From: Hydrogenispora ethanolica
GTDB taxonomy: Bacteria > Bacillota > UBA4882 > UBA8346
Length of the DNA: 64,000 nucleotides
Assembly (NCBI RefSeq): GCF_004340685.1
Contig: NZ_SLUN01000001.1
Location: 186,001-250,000, forward strand
Direction: 5' to 3'
Position 1 is the stretch's first letter, and the number at the start of each line of letters is the position of its first letter. Below are positions 1 through 6,578 of this stretch, piece after piece. The position numbers and the translations under genes were made by a program. The notes below the pieces were generated by a model. It saw only the letters and a list, made by a program, of their open reading frames with translations, was not told where the DNA came from and made no database searches.

Positions 1-53
1 TCTCCCAACAGGTCATTCTTGAAAAACCCCGGTTTAATATTGCGCGCCCGCAT
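1..53 (-). CDS. Phage-type protein, N-terminal fragment cut by the window edge
   Basis: Only the first 17 residues are visible, MRARNIKPGFFKNDLLG, read leftwards off the window. The ATG at 53-51 is preceded by AAAGGAGG (complement of 61-68) with a 7-base spacer, a near-perfect ribosome binding site, so the start is secure. The opening RNIKPGFFKN resembles the start of phage replication or replisome-organiser proteins of Bacillota prophages (recalled similarity, not searched). It runs in the same direction as the two small phage-like genes at 320-1100, separated from them by a heptad repeat array. The function cannot be decided from this fragment. Confidence 0.6.
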   Translation of the reverse strand, partial: MRARNIKPGFFKNDLLG

Positions 54-90
54 GGAATGCCTCCTTTGTGTAGTGATTGATGGCTGGAAT

Positions 91-316
91 TGGGTTGGTG
101 GTTGGTGGTTCGTGGTTAGTGGTTGGTCGTTGGTCGTTAGTGGTTGGTGGTTGAGTTGGTAGCTTGGTCCTGTTTCAGTCATTAAGCCACCTTGCCAACT
201 CACGAACTTACCAACGACTAACGACTAACCACGAACTTAAGATCCTACCAACTACGAACTTACGAACCCACCAACCAAGAACCACGAACTCTCCAACCCA
301 CCAACCCCGAACTCCC
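91..316. repeat. Degenerate 7-nt tandem repeat in two inverted arms
   Basis: About 91-176 is a G/T-rich run of heptamers such as GGTTGGT, GGTTCGT, GGTTAGT and CGTTGGT. From about 184 to 316 the complementary C/A-rich heptamers follow (ACCAACT, ACGAACT, GACTAAC). The arms could fold into a long imperfect hairpin. Reading frames across it are low-complexity and are not taken as genes. The same architecture recurs at 45600-46099 with a different heptamer. Confidence 0.85.
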
Positions 317-319
317 TTC

Positions 320-766
320 TCACTCCGCCAGGCCCAGGACCACCGCCATCTTATAGGCCGCCGCCTCCCGGATCTGGTAGTACCGGCTCCGGCTGAACCC
401 CAGCTCCATCATAGCCTGCTCATGATTGCGGCCGGCATTGCTGAAATACCGCGCCTCCACCAGCTCCCGCTCCTCCGGCCGGAACAGCGCCAGCCCCGCC
501 TCGATCCGCTGCACCCGCTCCTCCTTCCGCCGCAACTGCTCCTCCAGGAGCATGATCCGCAGCGCCCGGTCGGCCACGGGGTCGCCGCTCCCCGAGCCCC
601 GCACCCCCGCCTCGTCCAGCCGCGCCCCGTTCACCCGCTGCCGCAGATCCTCCAGATCCAGCCGCAGCTCCCGGGCTGCCGTCCGGTACAACGGGTAATT
701 GGCCAACTCCTCCTCCACATACCGCAGCACATGCCGGGACAACCGCCCCACCGTTTCATCCCTCAT
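320..766 (-). CDS. RinA/ArpU-like phage transcriptional regulator
   Basis: This 148-residue protein has an N-terminal helical segment, a charged coiled-coil-like middle (LLEEQLRRKEERVQRIEAGL, about residues 73-92) and a C-terminal sigma-70 region-4-like helix-turn-helix (FRPEERELVEARYF to SRSRYYQIREAA, about 94-135). That layout is typical of the RinA/ArpU class of small phage late-gene activators in Bacillota. The ATG at 766 follows GGGGGTG at a 6-base spacing and overlaps the end of the upstream gene by 11 bases, so the two are probably translationally coupled. Transcription likely starts at the promoter at 1292-1320. Assignment to the fold is fairly sure; the exact family is inferred. Confidence 0.7.
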   Translation of the reverse strand: MRDETVGRLSRHVLRYVEEELANYPLYRTAARELRLDLEDLRQRVNGARLDEAGVRGSGSGDPVADRALRIMLLEEQLRRKEERVQRIEAGLALFRPEERELVEARYFSNAGRNHEQAMMELGFSRSRYYQIREAAAYKMAVVLGLAE

Positions 767-1100
767 AGAACCGCACCCCCAATGCTTGCTTCAAACATTC
801 CGGCTCATCATGGACCCACACCCGGCGCCGGCCGTTGTGATAGCTCAGCCAAGCCTCGCCCGGGCCGAATTCCAGCCCGCAGCCGTGGCAGGCCGGGACC
901 TCCGGGAGGCCCGCGCCGCGCATCGCCCCGGCCGCCTCCGCCAGACAAAGCGGGTCGTCATGGGCCGTCAGATGCACCCATCCCGCCAACGGCACGTGCA
1001 GACTGAATTCCAGCCCCAGCTCCCCGGGGGCGATCGCGCTGCAACAACCCTTGCAAAACGCCCCCTCATTCCGATGATAATTTCGCCTTGTACCAGCCAT
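756..1100 (-). CDS. Small cysteine-rich (zinc-knuckle-like) phage-type protein
   Basis: This 114-residue protein has two cysteine clusters: CKGCC near residues 16-20 and CHGC near 71-74, plus further Cys and His residues, suggesting one or two zinc-binding knuckles. I do not recognise a family. The ATG at 1100 is chosen because GAAGGAG lies 9 bases upstream; an in-frame ATG at 1118 has no comparable site. It is the first gene of a leftward pair with the RinA-like gene (11-base overlap) and reads away from the repressor/ImmA pair, the position of early genes in a phage or ICE switch. Nucleic-acid binding is plausible but unproven. Confidence 0.6.
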   Translation of the reverse strand: MAGTRRNYHRNEGAFCKGCCSAIAPGELGLEFSLHVPLAGWVHLTAHDDPLCLAEAAGAMRGAGLPEVPACHGCGLEFGPGEAWLSYHNGRRRVWVHDEPECLKQALGVRFYEG

Positions 1101-1291
1101 GATCCGACACTCCTTCATTGTATATATGTAATATGCAGGGCAAAAAAAAATCCGCCAGCCTTTCCGGAAACACCGTCGAACGGCGTAAAAAGGCGTCATT
1201 GCTAGAGCTGACACAATAAACCCCCGGCCCGTAGCGCGCTTCCACCGGACCGAAAGATTGTTGTGTCGAATTAATATTGTCCTCAAGCAAT

Positions 1292-1320
1292 ACTATAGCA
1301 CCACCCGTACACGGAGTCAA
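1292..1320 (-). promoter_or_regulatory. Leftward sigma-A promoter of the phage-like early genes
   Basis: Read on the minus strand: TTGACT (1320-1315), a 17-base spacer, then TATAGT (1297-1292). It drives the 1100-320 gene pair and lies back-to-back with the rightward promoter at 1353-1381. Confidence 0.65.
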
Positions 1321-1327
1321 CAACAAT

Positions 1328-1347
1328 TTATTGATCGAGGTTAATAA
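1328..1347. promoter_or_regulatory. Candidate operator between divergent promoters
   Basis: TTATTGATCGAGGTTAATAA is an imperfect palindrome (7 of 10 half-site positions match) sitting exactly between the -35 boxes of the two divergent promoters. It is the natural binding site candidate for the XRE repressor encoded at 1481. Inference only. Confidence 0.45.
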
Positions 1348-1352
1348 AAAGG

Positions 1353-1381
1353 TTGATTATGGTAAACAAACATGCTATAAT
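1353..1381 (+). promoter_or_regulatory. Rightward sigma-A promoter of the repressor gene
   Basis: TTGATT (1353-1358), a 17-base spacer, TATAAT (1376-1381). Predicted transcript start is near 1388, leaving about 90 bases of leader before the repressor ATG at 1481. Confidence 0.7.
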
Positions 1382-1480
1382 AAGGTTATTGTACCGAGTC
1401 ATTTTTCCGGACCCTTCCAAAAAACGCGGTCCCGGCGAATGGCCGGCGTAGTAGTACTGGTAATAAAGGAGCGGTGTGAA

Positions 1481-1933
1481 ATGTTTGACAAAGAAAAATT
1501 TGCCGCATTGCTGATCCGGGCTCAAGGCGACCGGTCGCTCAACGAATATGCCCGGCAGACCGGAATCTCCTCGGCGCACATCTCCCGGTTGTCCCGGGCG
1601 TTACTGGACGCCCCGCCCAACCCCCAGACCATCAAGCAACTGGCCGACCAAGCCCATAACGGCGTCACCTACGACGAGATGATGGTGGTCGCGGGACACC
1701 TGACCCCCGACTGGCTGCCCAGCTACAGCCGTCTCGACACCGGCAAGATCCCCCATACCGCCCGCTACGACATCAGCTCGATCACCGACGAGGAAGCGGA
1801 GCTGATCAGTTTCATCCGGCGGTCCTGGTCCAAGCTTACACCGGAGCAACGCAAGAAAAAACTGGAACTGGCCAAAATCTCTCTCCGGATCATTGATGAA
1901 GTGGAACGGAGCGAAAAAAAGGACAAGGAATGA
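1481..1933 (+). CDS. XRE-family transcriptional repressor of an ImmR/ImmA-type module
   Basis: This 150-residue protein has an N-terminal Cro/C1-type helix-turn-helix (RSLNEYARQTGISSAHISRL, about residues 17-36) and a C-terminal helical, charged tail that may mediate oligomerisation. The ATG at 1481 follows AAAGGAG at a 9-base spacing. Its stop overlaps the start of the downstream metalloprotease (ATGA), the standard organisation of ImmR-ImmA pairs, in which the protease cleaves the repressor to induce the element after DNA damage (family knowledge). The promoter at 1353-1381 and palindrome at 1328-1347 suggest that it autoregulates and represses the leftward early genes. Confidence 0.8.
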   Translation: MFDKEKFAALLIRAQGDRSLNEYARQTGISSAHISRLSRALLDAPPNPQTIKQLADQAHNGVTYDEMMVVAGHLTPDWLPSYSRLDTGKIPHTARYDISSITDEEAELISFIRRSWSKLTPEQRKKKLELAKISLRIIDEVERSEKKDKE

Positions 1934-2532
1934 ACGTCAGAGAGGATCGGGCGCGCCAGACCGCCCGCCGCGTCCAGGAGAAGCTCCCCAAGTTTCTGCC
2001 AGTGGACGTCCTGGCGGTCTGCGAAGCCTGCGGCTACATCCTGCGGTTTCACGACGACGCGCTCGACGACAACGAAGAAGCGGTCACCTACTATCTGCGC
2101 GACCGCTACCTGATCTTTCTGAAAAAAACCGGCGGCCGCACGGCCTCCTGCCGGCTGCGCTGGACTATCGCCCACGAGCTGGGCCATATTCTGCTGGGCC
2201 ATTTCGAGGAGTACGACCTGAGCTTCAGCGCAGCCTCGAAGCTGGGCCGCCAGGTCGCCTGGGTGATCAACCGCGAGGCCAACCTCTTCGCGGAGGAACT
2301 CCTGATGCCGGAGGCGTTCCTCCGCGGCCACATGGAGGAAGGTTCCGACGCCTTGCGCCGGATCTGCGACGTCTCCCGCCAATCGCTGGCGATCCGGCTG
2401 AAACGGCTGGGCCTGGCCGAGCCGGACCCGGCCGAACCGGACCTGGCTGAGCCGACCCGGCCGAGCCGGACGCTCCAGGCGGCCGAAACCGCCGCCGTCT
2501 ACCTTCCCGGCCTGAGCGGCATTCCCCGTTAA
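1930..2532 (+). CDS. ImmA/IrrE-family metallo-endopeptidase
   Basis: This 200-residue protein carries the gluzincin motif HELGH (His82, Glu83, His86 by count) within WTIAHELGHILLGH, and a downstream NLFAEELLMP segment that supplies the third zinc ligand in this family. It is predicted to be a soluble anti-repressor protease that cleaves the adjacent XRE repressor. Coupling is by an ATGA overlap with the repressor. The C-terminus ends in a short imperfect repeat (LAEPDPAEPDLAEP), encoded by 15-nt repeats at about 2405-2475. That tail is not part of the catalytic domain and is probably lineage-specific. Confidence 0.88.
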   Translation: MNVREDRARQTARRVQEKLPKFLPVDVLAVCEACGYILRFHDDALDDNEEAVTYYLRDRYLIFLKKTGGRTASCRLRWTIAHELGHILLGHFEEYDLSFSAASKLGRQVAWVINREANLFAEELLMPEAFLRGHMEEGSDALRRICDVSRQSLAIRLKRLGLAEPDPAEPDLAEPTRPSRTLQAAETAAVYLPGLSGIPR

Positions 2533-2632
2533 ATTTCCGGCGCGCTCGTCCCATCAACGATCTTTTGGGAATATCTGGATTAAAGTTTGGGAATACTGGG
2601 AATACTGTTTTCAAAAAGTGGGACGGGCCGCA

Positions 2633-3112
2633 ATGCTGAAGTGGTTATGGAAACCCGTGGACGATCGTTTCCTCCGGGGCTTGATTGCCGGGTTAATCGC
2701 CGGGTTCATCAAGGATATCCCGGATTTTCTGCCGCGGAAATGGTTTCATGTCAAGCAATTGGATTTCTGGGATTACCTCGGCGAGATGGCGCTCGGGGGC
2801 ATGCCGCGGAATTTCGGCGGAGAAATGGTCGCCTTTCTGATCGAATTGGGATTCAGTATCGGGCTGGGGGCCGTCTTTACCTGTATTGTGGCGCCGCTCT
2901 TCCCCACCCGGCACCATCTGGTGCGCGGCGTCTTTTACGGCGGCTCCTGCTGGTTTATTCTGATCTCCATCATCAAGCTGTACCGCATCACCGAATTAAT
3001 GCCCAAAAACCCGATTACCCCTCTGAGCACCCTGGCGATGTCGGTCTGCTACGGCTGGCTGGTCGCCTTCATCGACCATCGGCTGAACAGCCGTACCGAA
3101 AGTTTGTCCTAG
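2633..3112 (+). CDS. Small integral membrane protein, paralogue 1 of 3
   Basis: About 159 residues with an N-terminal DDRFLRGLIAGLIAGFIKD motif and roughly four hydrophobic segments (near 14-30, 65-85, 95-115 and 130-150). It is homologous to the products at 2996-3496 and 44037-44513: all share an N-terminal (D/E)(D)(R/K)F/I-type start, an xGAVF/GVVF segment and a charged cytoplasmic end. No catalytic motif is visible and I do not recognise the function. The start is uncertain: ATG at 2633 is preferred over a GTG at 2618, but neither has a strong ribosome binding site. Its 3' end overlaps the convergent paralogue by 117 bases. Confidence 0.65.
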   Translation: MLKWLWKPVDDRFLRGLIAGLIAGFIKDIPDFLPRKWFHVKQLDFWDYLGEMALGGMPRNFGGEMVAFLIELGFSIGLGAVFTCIVAPLFPTRHHLVRGVFYGGSCWFILISIIKLYRITELMPKNPITPLSTLAMSVCYGWLVAFIDHRLNSRTESLS

Positions 3113-3496
3113 CCTTTCAACCCTTCCGGGCCGCCCCTGTTCTTGCTGCCGCCGCCGCTCGAACCGCCGGACGATCCAGGCCAGCAGAATCCCGTAGCGG
3201 ACCGAATCAGCCAAATTTTCAACGGCCGAACTCAGGTTTTTGAAGTAAAGGAGCTCCAGGTGGTACAGGAGTACCGCCGTTTTGATAAAAAACCAGACGA
3301 TCCCGCCGTAGAAAGCGCCCTTGATCAGATAATGGCGGCTGGCGATCCGCGGCGCCAGATAGACGAAGACCACGCCCAGGAACATGCTGAAAAGGAGCTG
3401 CGGGATGAAGGCGTAGCTATGCCCGGCCAGGCCCCTTGGCAGCCGGTCCAAGGCGAACGGGCCGCCGACGATGCCCCGCACAAACCGATCTTCCAT
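2996..3496 (-). CDS. Small integral membrane protein, paralogue 2 of 3
   Basis: About 166 residues starting MEDRFVRGIVGGPF. Hydrophobic segments match those of the 2633-3112 product (for example SMFLGVVFVYLAPRI and GAFYGGIVWFFIKTAVLLYHL). ATG at 3496 is chosen because homology with the paralogues begins there and GGAAGG lies about 10 bases upstream. The C-terminal ~45 residues (after RRFERRRQQ) lie antisense to the paralogue's coding end and are low-complexity, so the true protein may have been extended by loss of an earlier stop. No function can be assigned. Confidence 0.6.
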   Translation of the reverse strand: MEDRFVRGIVGGPFALDRLPRGLAGHSYAFIPQLLFSMFLGVVFVYLAPRIASRHYLIKGAFYGGIVWFFIKTAVLLYHLELLYFKNLSSAVENLADSVRYGILLAWIVRRFERRRQQEQGRPGRVERLGQTFGTAVQPMVDEGDQPAVADRHRQGAQRGNRVFGH

Positions 3497-3610
3497 GGGC
3501 GTAGCCTTCCACCCGGCCCGGCGCTTATGTGTCACAAGGGTCCGTTCCCAAACCAAAAAGAAACCCACGGGCCGGAGGGTCCGTGGGCGTCAGCGCCTGC
3601 GCGTAATGGA

Positions 3611-5329
3611 TTATCGGTTTTGATCCGGCAGCGGCTCGGCGTCGATGGTGAAGACCGAGACCGATTCCTTCAGGCTGTTGGCCACGCCCGCCAGATTTTC
3701 GGCCAGCGCCATCACCTGCTCCGAACCGGCGCTCTGTTCCTCGGCGGTGGCGGAGACCTCCTGGGTGCTGGCGGTGCTCTGCTCGCTGACCGCGGCGATG
3801 GTGGTCATGGCGGCGATGGCCTTCTCGTTCTTCTCCGCCATCTGCCGGACCGACCCCGCCACCCGTTCGGTCTGGGTCACCATCTTGTCCAGGACCCGGA
3901 AGATCTCGTCGAAGGTGGTCATGGCGGCGGTGGTCAGGTTTTTGCCCGACTCCACCCGGGTGATGCCGGTCTGGCTGAGCTGGACCGCGTGGCGGGTCTT
4001 GCCGCGCATCTCCTCGACCACTCCCACGATCATCTGCGCCGCGGTCTTGGACTGCTCGGCCAGTTTTCCGGTCTCCTCGGCCACCACCGCGAAGCCCCGG
4101 CCGTGTTCGCCGGCGCGGGCGGCCTCGATCGAGGCGTTCAGCGCCAACAGCGAGGTCTGCTCGGCGATTCCCTGGATGACCGCGGTGAATTCGTCGATCT
4201 TCTCCGAGGCCTGGGTCAGCTCGCCCATGACCGCCGCCACCGCCTGGGTCGAGCCGTAGATCTCATTCATCTCGGCCGCAACGTTGCGGGTGACGGTCTG
4301 GCCGGAAGCCGCCGAAGTCGCCACCTTGCCGGAGGTTTCGGCCATGGCCTCGGCGTCGGCCGTTACTTGCCGCACCAGCTCGGAGAGCTGGTTGACCGCG
4401 GCCACCGCTTCGATCACCTGGTTGGCCTGCTCGGACGAGCCCCGGGTCAGCTCCTCCATGGCCCGGGAGACCTCCCCCGCCGAACGCCCCGACTCCGCGG
4501 CCGCGACGTGCAGGTCCTTACTGGCCGCCAGCAGCACCTCGGAGCGTTCGTGGATGTCGCGGATCAGTTTTTGCAGCCCTTCGATGGCGTGGTTCAGGCC
4601 GTTCACCACTTCCTTCACCTCGTGGCATCCTTCCCCCTGAACCTTCTGGGAGAGGTTGCCGAAGGCCAGCGAATAAGAGGCTTCCACCATCCGTTTGAGC
4701 GGCCGGGAGATGGAGGAAGCGATCAAAAAGCCCAGAATGAGTGCGATTCCGATGCACAATACCAGGGTGACCGTGGTCACCCAACGGGCCTGGCTGGAAT
4801 ACTGATTGCCGAAATTCATCGCCGTCAGGGCGCCGCTGGTATTCTTGTCCTGCAGCGAATTGACGATGATGCCCAGAATATTCAGCTCCCTGTCCAGCTG
4901 CTCGAAGTTTTCGCGGTTGACCGGCTGCTGCGCCAGCTCCCGGATCTTCTGCTCCTGCTTCCGCACGCGCTCGGCTTCCTCGGGATACCCCGACACCAGG
5001 CCCGACAGCGCGGTGCTCAGCGTTTCGGTGCCGGGAGCGCTCATAAAGGCCACCCCGGCCAGGACCGCCAGATAATCCTGGCGCAAGCGGCTCATCGCCT
5101 CCTTGGCGGCATTGATCGTCGCCGCGGCCTGGGTGCTCTGGTTGAAGACCTTGCGGGTCACCTCCTGCATCTGGTCGATGATCCCCAGGCTCGAATAGCC
5201 CTCAATGGCCAGAAAGAGGATGAGAATCACCACCGTCGCCAAGATCTGGTGCAAGACCTTGAAACGGGACAAAAACGAAAAGATCAGCCCGTCCCGCTTG
5301 CCCATAAAGCCCAACTTCAACTTGCCCAT
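3611..5329 (-). CDS. Methyl-accepting chemotaxis protein
   Basis: This 572-residue transmembrane chemoreceptor has TM1 at about residues 25-44, a four-helix-bundle type extracytoplasmic region, TM2 at about 190-215, a HAMP linker, and a cytoplasmic signalling domain with the conserved hairpin tip ([20 protein letters not shown], then [16 protein letters not shown]). The ligand is unknown. The ATG at 5329 is preferred because AAGGGAGG sits 7 bases upstream; the ATG at 5335 would be only one base from that site. It stands alone, with no che or flagellar genes in the window. It would relay signals to CheA/CheW encoded elsewhere. Confidence 0.93.
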   Translation of the reverse strand: MGKLKLGFMGKRDGLIFSFLSRFKVLHQILATVVILILFLAIEGYSSLGIIDQMQEVTRKVFNQSTQAAATINAAKEAMSRLRQDYLAVLAGVAFMSAPGTETLSTALSGLVSGYPEEAERVRKQEQKIRELAQQPVNRENFEQLDRELNILGIIVNSLQDKNTSGALTAMNFGNQYSSQARWVTTVTLVLCIGIALILGFLIASSISRPLKRMVEASYSLAFGNLSQKVQGEGCHEVKEVVNGLNHAIEGLQKLIRDIHERSEVLLAASKDLHVAAAESGRSAGEVSRAMEELTRGSSEQANQVIEAVAAVNQLSELVRQVTADAEAMAETSGKVATSAASGQTVTRNVAAEMNEIYGSTQAVAAVMGELTQASEKIDEFTAVIQGIAEQTSLLALNASIEAARAGEHGRGFAVVAEETGKLAEQSKTAAQMIVGVVEEMRGKTRHAVQLSQTGITRVESGKNLTTAAMTTFDEIFRVLDKMVTQTERVAGSVRQMAEKNEKAIAAMTTIAAVSEQSTASTQEVSATAEEQSAGSEQVMALAENLAGVANSLKESVSVFTIDAEPLPDQNR

Positions 5330-5335
5330 TGCCAT

Positions 5336-5796
5336 GCCTCCCTTGAATCTGCCCTTGATGGGTCTATCGCGATCGCTTGTCCCCGGAAGGCCCGGACCGT
5401 CCGGCGGACCCGCGCTGCTTGCCTCCGCAAGACCTCCTTGGAATCGCTTTTTCTCTCTGTTTTTTGAATCAGCGGAGGGATTCGGATAGAAAACCAGGAA
5501 TTTTGGACGATCATGCCCCTTTCGCCATCCGGGGCCGGATGGCTGAATTGAATGAGTCAACGGAAATGAACCGCTCAAAAAGCGTTTTCATTGTTTATAT
5601 TCGGATTTCCACTACAAGGTATTTATACTTTTTCCTCAAAATTCCTGCTGCCGGTGGCCTGAAATTCGTCCGGGCTCAAACCGGCTGCGCAAAGTCCCGG
5701 CGGGCGGCCTCTCCAAAGGGCCGTCCAGTCGGGACAGCGATAAGAATCCCGTCCCGGGGCATACTACGGTGGCGAGGCACAAACCACGGAGGTGCT
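5336..5796. other. Intergenic region between the chemoreceptor and a small gene
   Basis: The region carries the chemoreceptor's upstream sequence on the minus strand. An AT-rich patch at 5590-5640 could hold its promoter (a weak sigma-D-like TAAA ... CCGAATA arrangement), but I cannot define it. Nothing else coding is supported. Confidence 0.4.
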
Positions 5797-5973
5797 ATGG
5801 ATAATCTCATCTCGCTTGAGGCATACCGCCGGAGCCGTTATCAAGTGCTGCTGGACCGGGAAGTCAACCTGTTCTTCAGGGCCATCGCCGCCGGCGATCT
5901 GGACCGGGCTTTCCGGATCATGGAACGCATTCGCCAGGAACGCCAACAGTCCGGCCTGTCGTTCGAACCGTAA
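5797..5973 (+). CDS. Small helical protein of unknown function (58 aa)
   Basis: The sequence begins MDNLISLEAYRRSRYQVLLD and is followed by a strongly amphipathic helical stretch (LFFRAIAAGDLDRAFRIMER). The ATG is preceded by GGAGGT at a short, good spacing, which is the main support for translation. There is no signal peptide and no cysteine. It ends just before a perfect 16-bp hairpin at 6015-6050 that would serve as its terminator. I recognise no family; a small regulatory or adaptor role is possible but unsupported. Confidence 0.55.
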   Translation: MDNLISLEAYRRSRYQVLLDREVNLFFRAIAAGDLDRAFRIMERIRQERQQSGLSFEP

Positions 5974-6014
5974 TTTCACCAGGTTTGCCCTTGGTATCCC
6001 AAACCGCGATAACA

Positions 6015-6050
6015 TAAGGATATCCGCGCCGTTTGGCGCGGATATCCTTA
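6015..6050. terminator. Perfect 16-bp stem-loop between convergent small genes
   Basis: TAAGGATATCCGCGCC (6015-6030), loop GTTT, then the exact reverse complement (6035-6050). There is no strong T-run on either side, so it may act as a bidirectional terminator or mRNA stabiliser between the 5797 and 6187 genes. Confidence 0.55.
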
Positions 6051-6067
6051 GCACCTTCCCCCTGAAT

Positions 6068-6187
6068 TTACCGGCAACAGCCGCCACTATTCCAACCGCC
6101 AGCAAACAAGAAAAAGAAAATGATGATGAAGAAGAAGATCCAAATCCACCAACCGCCGCCAACGCCGGCTCCATCATAAACACCCAT
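6068..6187 (-). CDS. WWIWI micro-protein, copy 1 (39 aa)
   Basis: This very small gene encodes a glycine-rich N-terminus (MGVYDGAGVGGG), the motif WWIWI, a run of Phe/Ile of about 12 residues, and a tail AGGWNSGGCCR. GAGGTG lies about 6 bases before the ATG at 6187-6185. A second gene with the same layout (Gly-rich start, WWIWI, Ile run, Cys-rich end) is at 49415-49501. Repeat occurrence with good ribosome binding sites argues that both are real. Size and composition recall the YjcZ-type small membrane proteins of spore-forming Bacillota, but homology is not established. Probably a single-span membrane peptide. Confidence 0.62.
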   Translation of the reverse strand: MGVYDGAGVGGGWWIWIFFFIIIFFFLFAGGWNSGGCCR

Positions 6188-6578
6188 ATTGTTCACCTCG
6201 CTTACTTTTCTTCCCGGAGGTGTCTTTCATCCATCCATGTGACTTGTTATATCTTATGAGCGCGGCTTAGATTTGCACTGCTGCCCATGGTACAGTTTCC
6301 CCCGCTAAAGTCACAAATCGCCCCGGACCTGCCCTCCACCGGCCGGGCCCAAATGCAACATAATTTTTTTGGAAAAACCCAAATTATTATGGTATTCCAT
6401 ATTAATTAATTGTAAATTATCTGGTAGAATAAGATAGGCAGCTTTGTTTCGATTGGAACCTGCGCGTGAGGAGCGGGACGGCCCAGCGGCATTTCGGCCG
6501 GCGGTTCAGGCGCCGGGGGCGTCTTGTCGCGCTTGGACGCGGGGTTGCATGGCATCTTGAAAAAGCCGGGAGGCTCCC
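6188..6578. other. Intergenic region upstream of the hybrid kinase
   Basis: An AT-rich stretch (6355-6440) contains a weak candidate promoter, TTAATT (6402-6407), 17 bases, TAGAAT (6425-6430). The following 130 bases are GC-rich leader. I checked it for a c-di-GMP riboswitch core and did not see one. No gene is supported. Confidence 0.35.

Noticed and set aside
3143-5467. 774-codon open frame on the plus strand
   Set aside because: It lies antisense to the chemoreceptor gene, has His/Gly/Arg-rich low-complexity composition typical of the complement of GC-rich coding DNA, and has no ribosome binding site.
6441-6578. Possible c-di-GMP (GEMM) riboswitch upstream of the hybrid kinase
   Set aside because: The conserved core sequences of the class could not be found; only a GC-rich leader is present.
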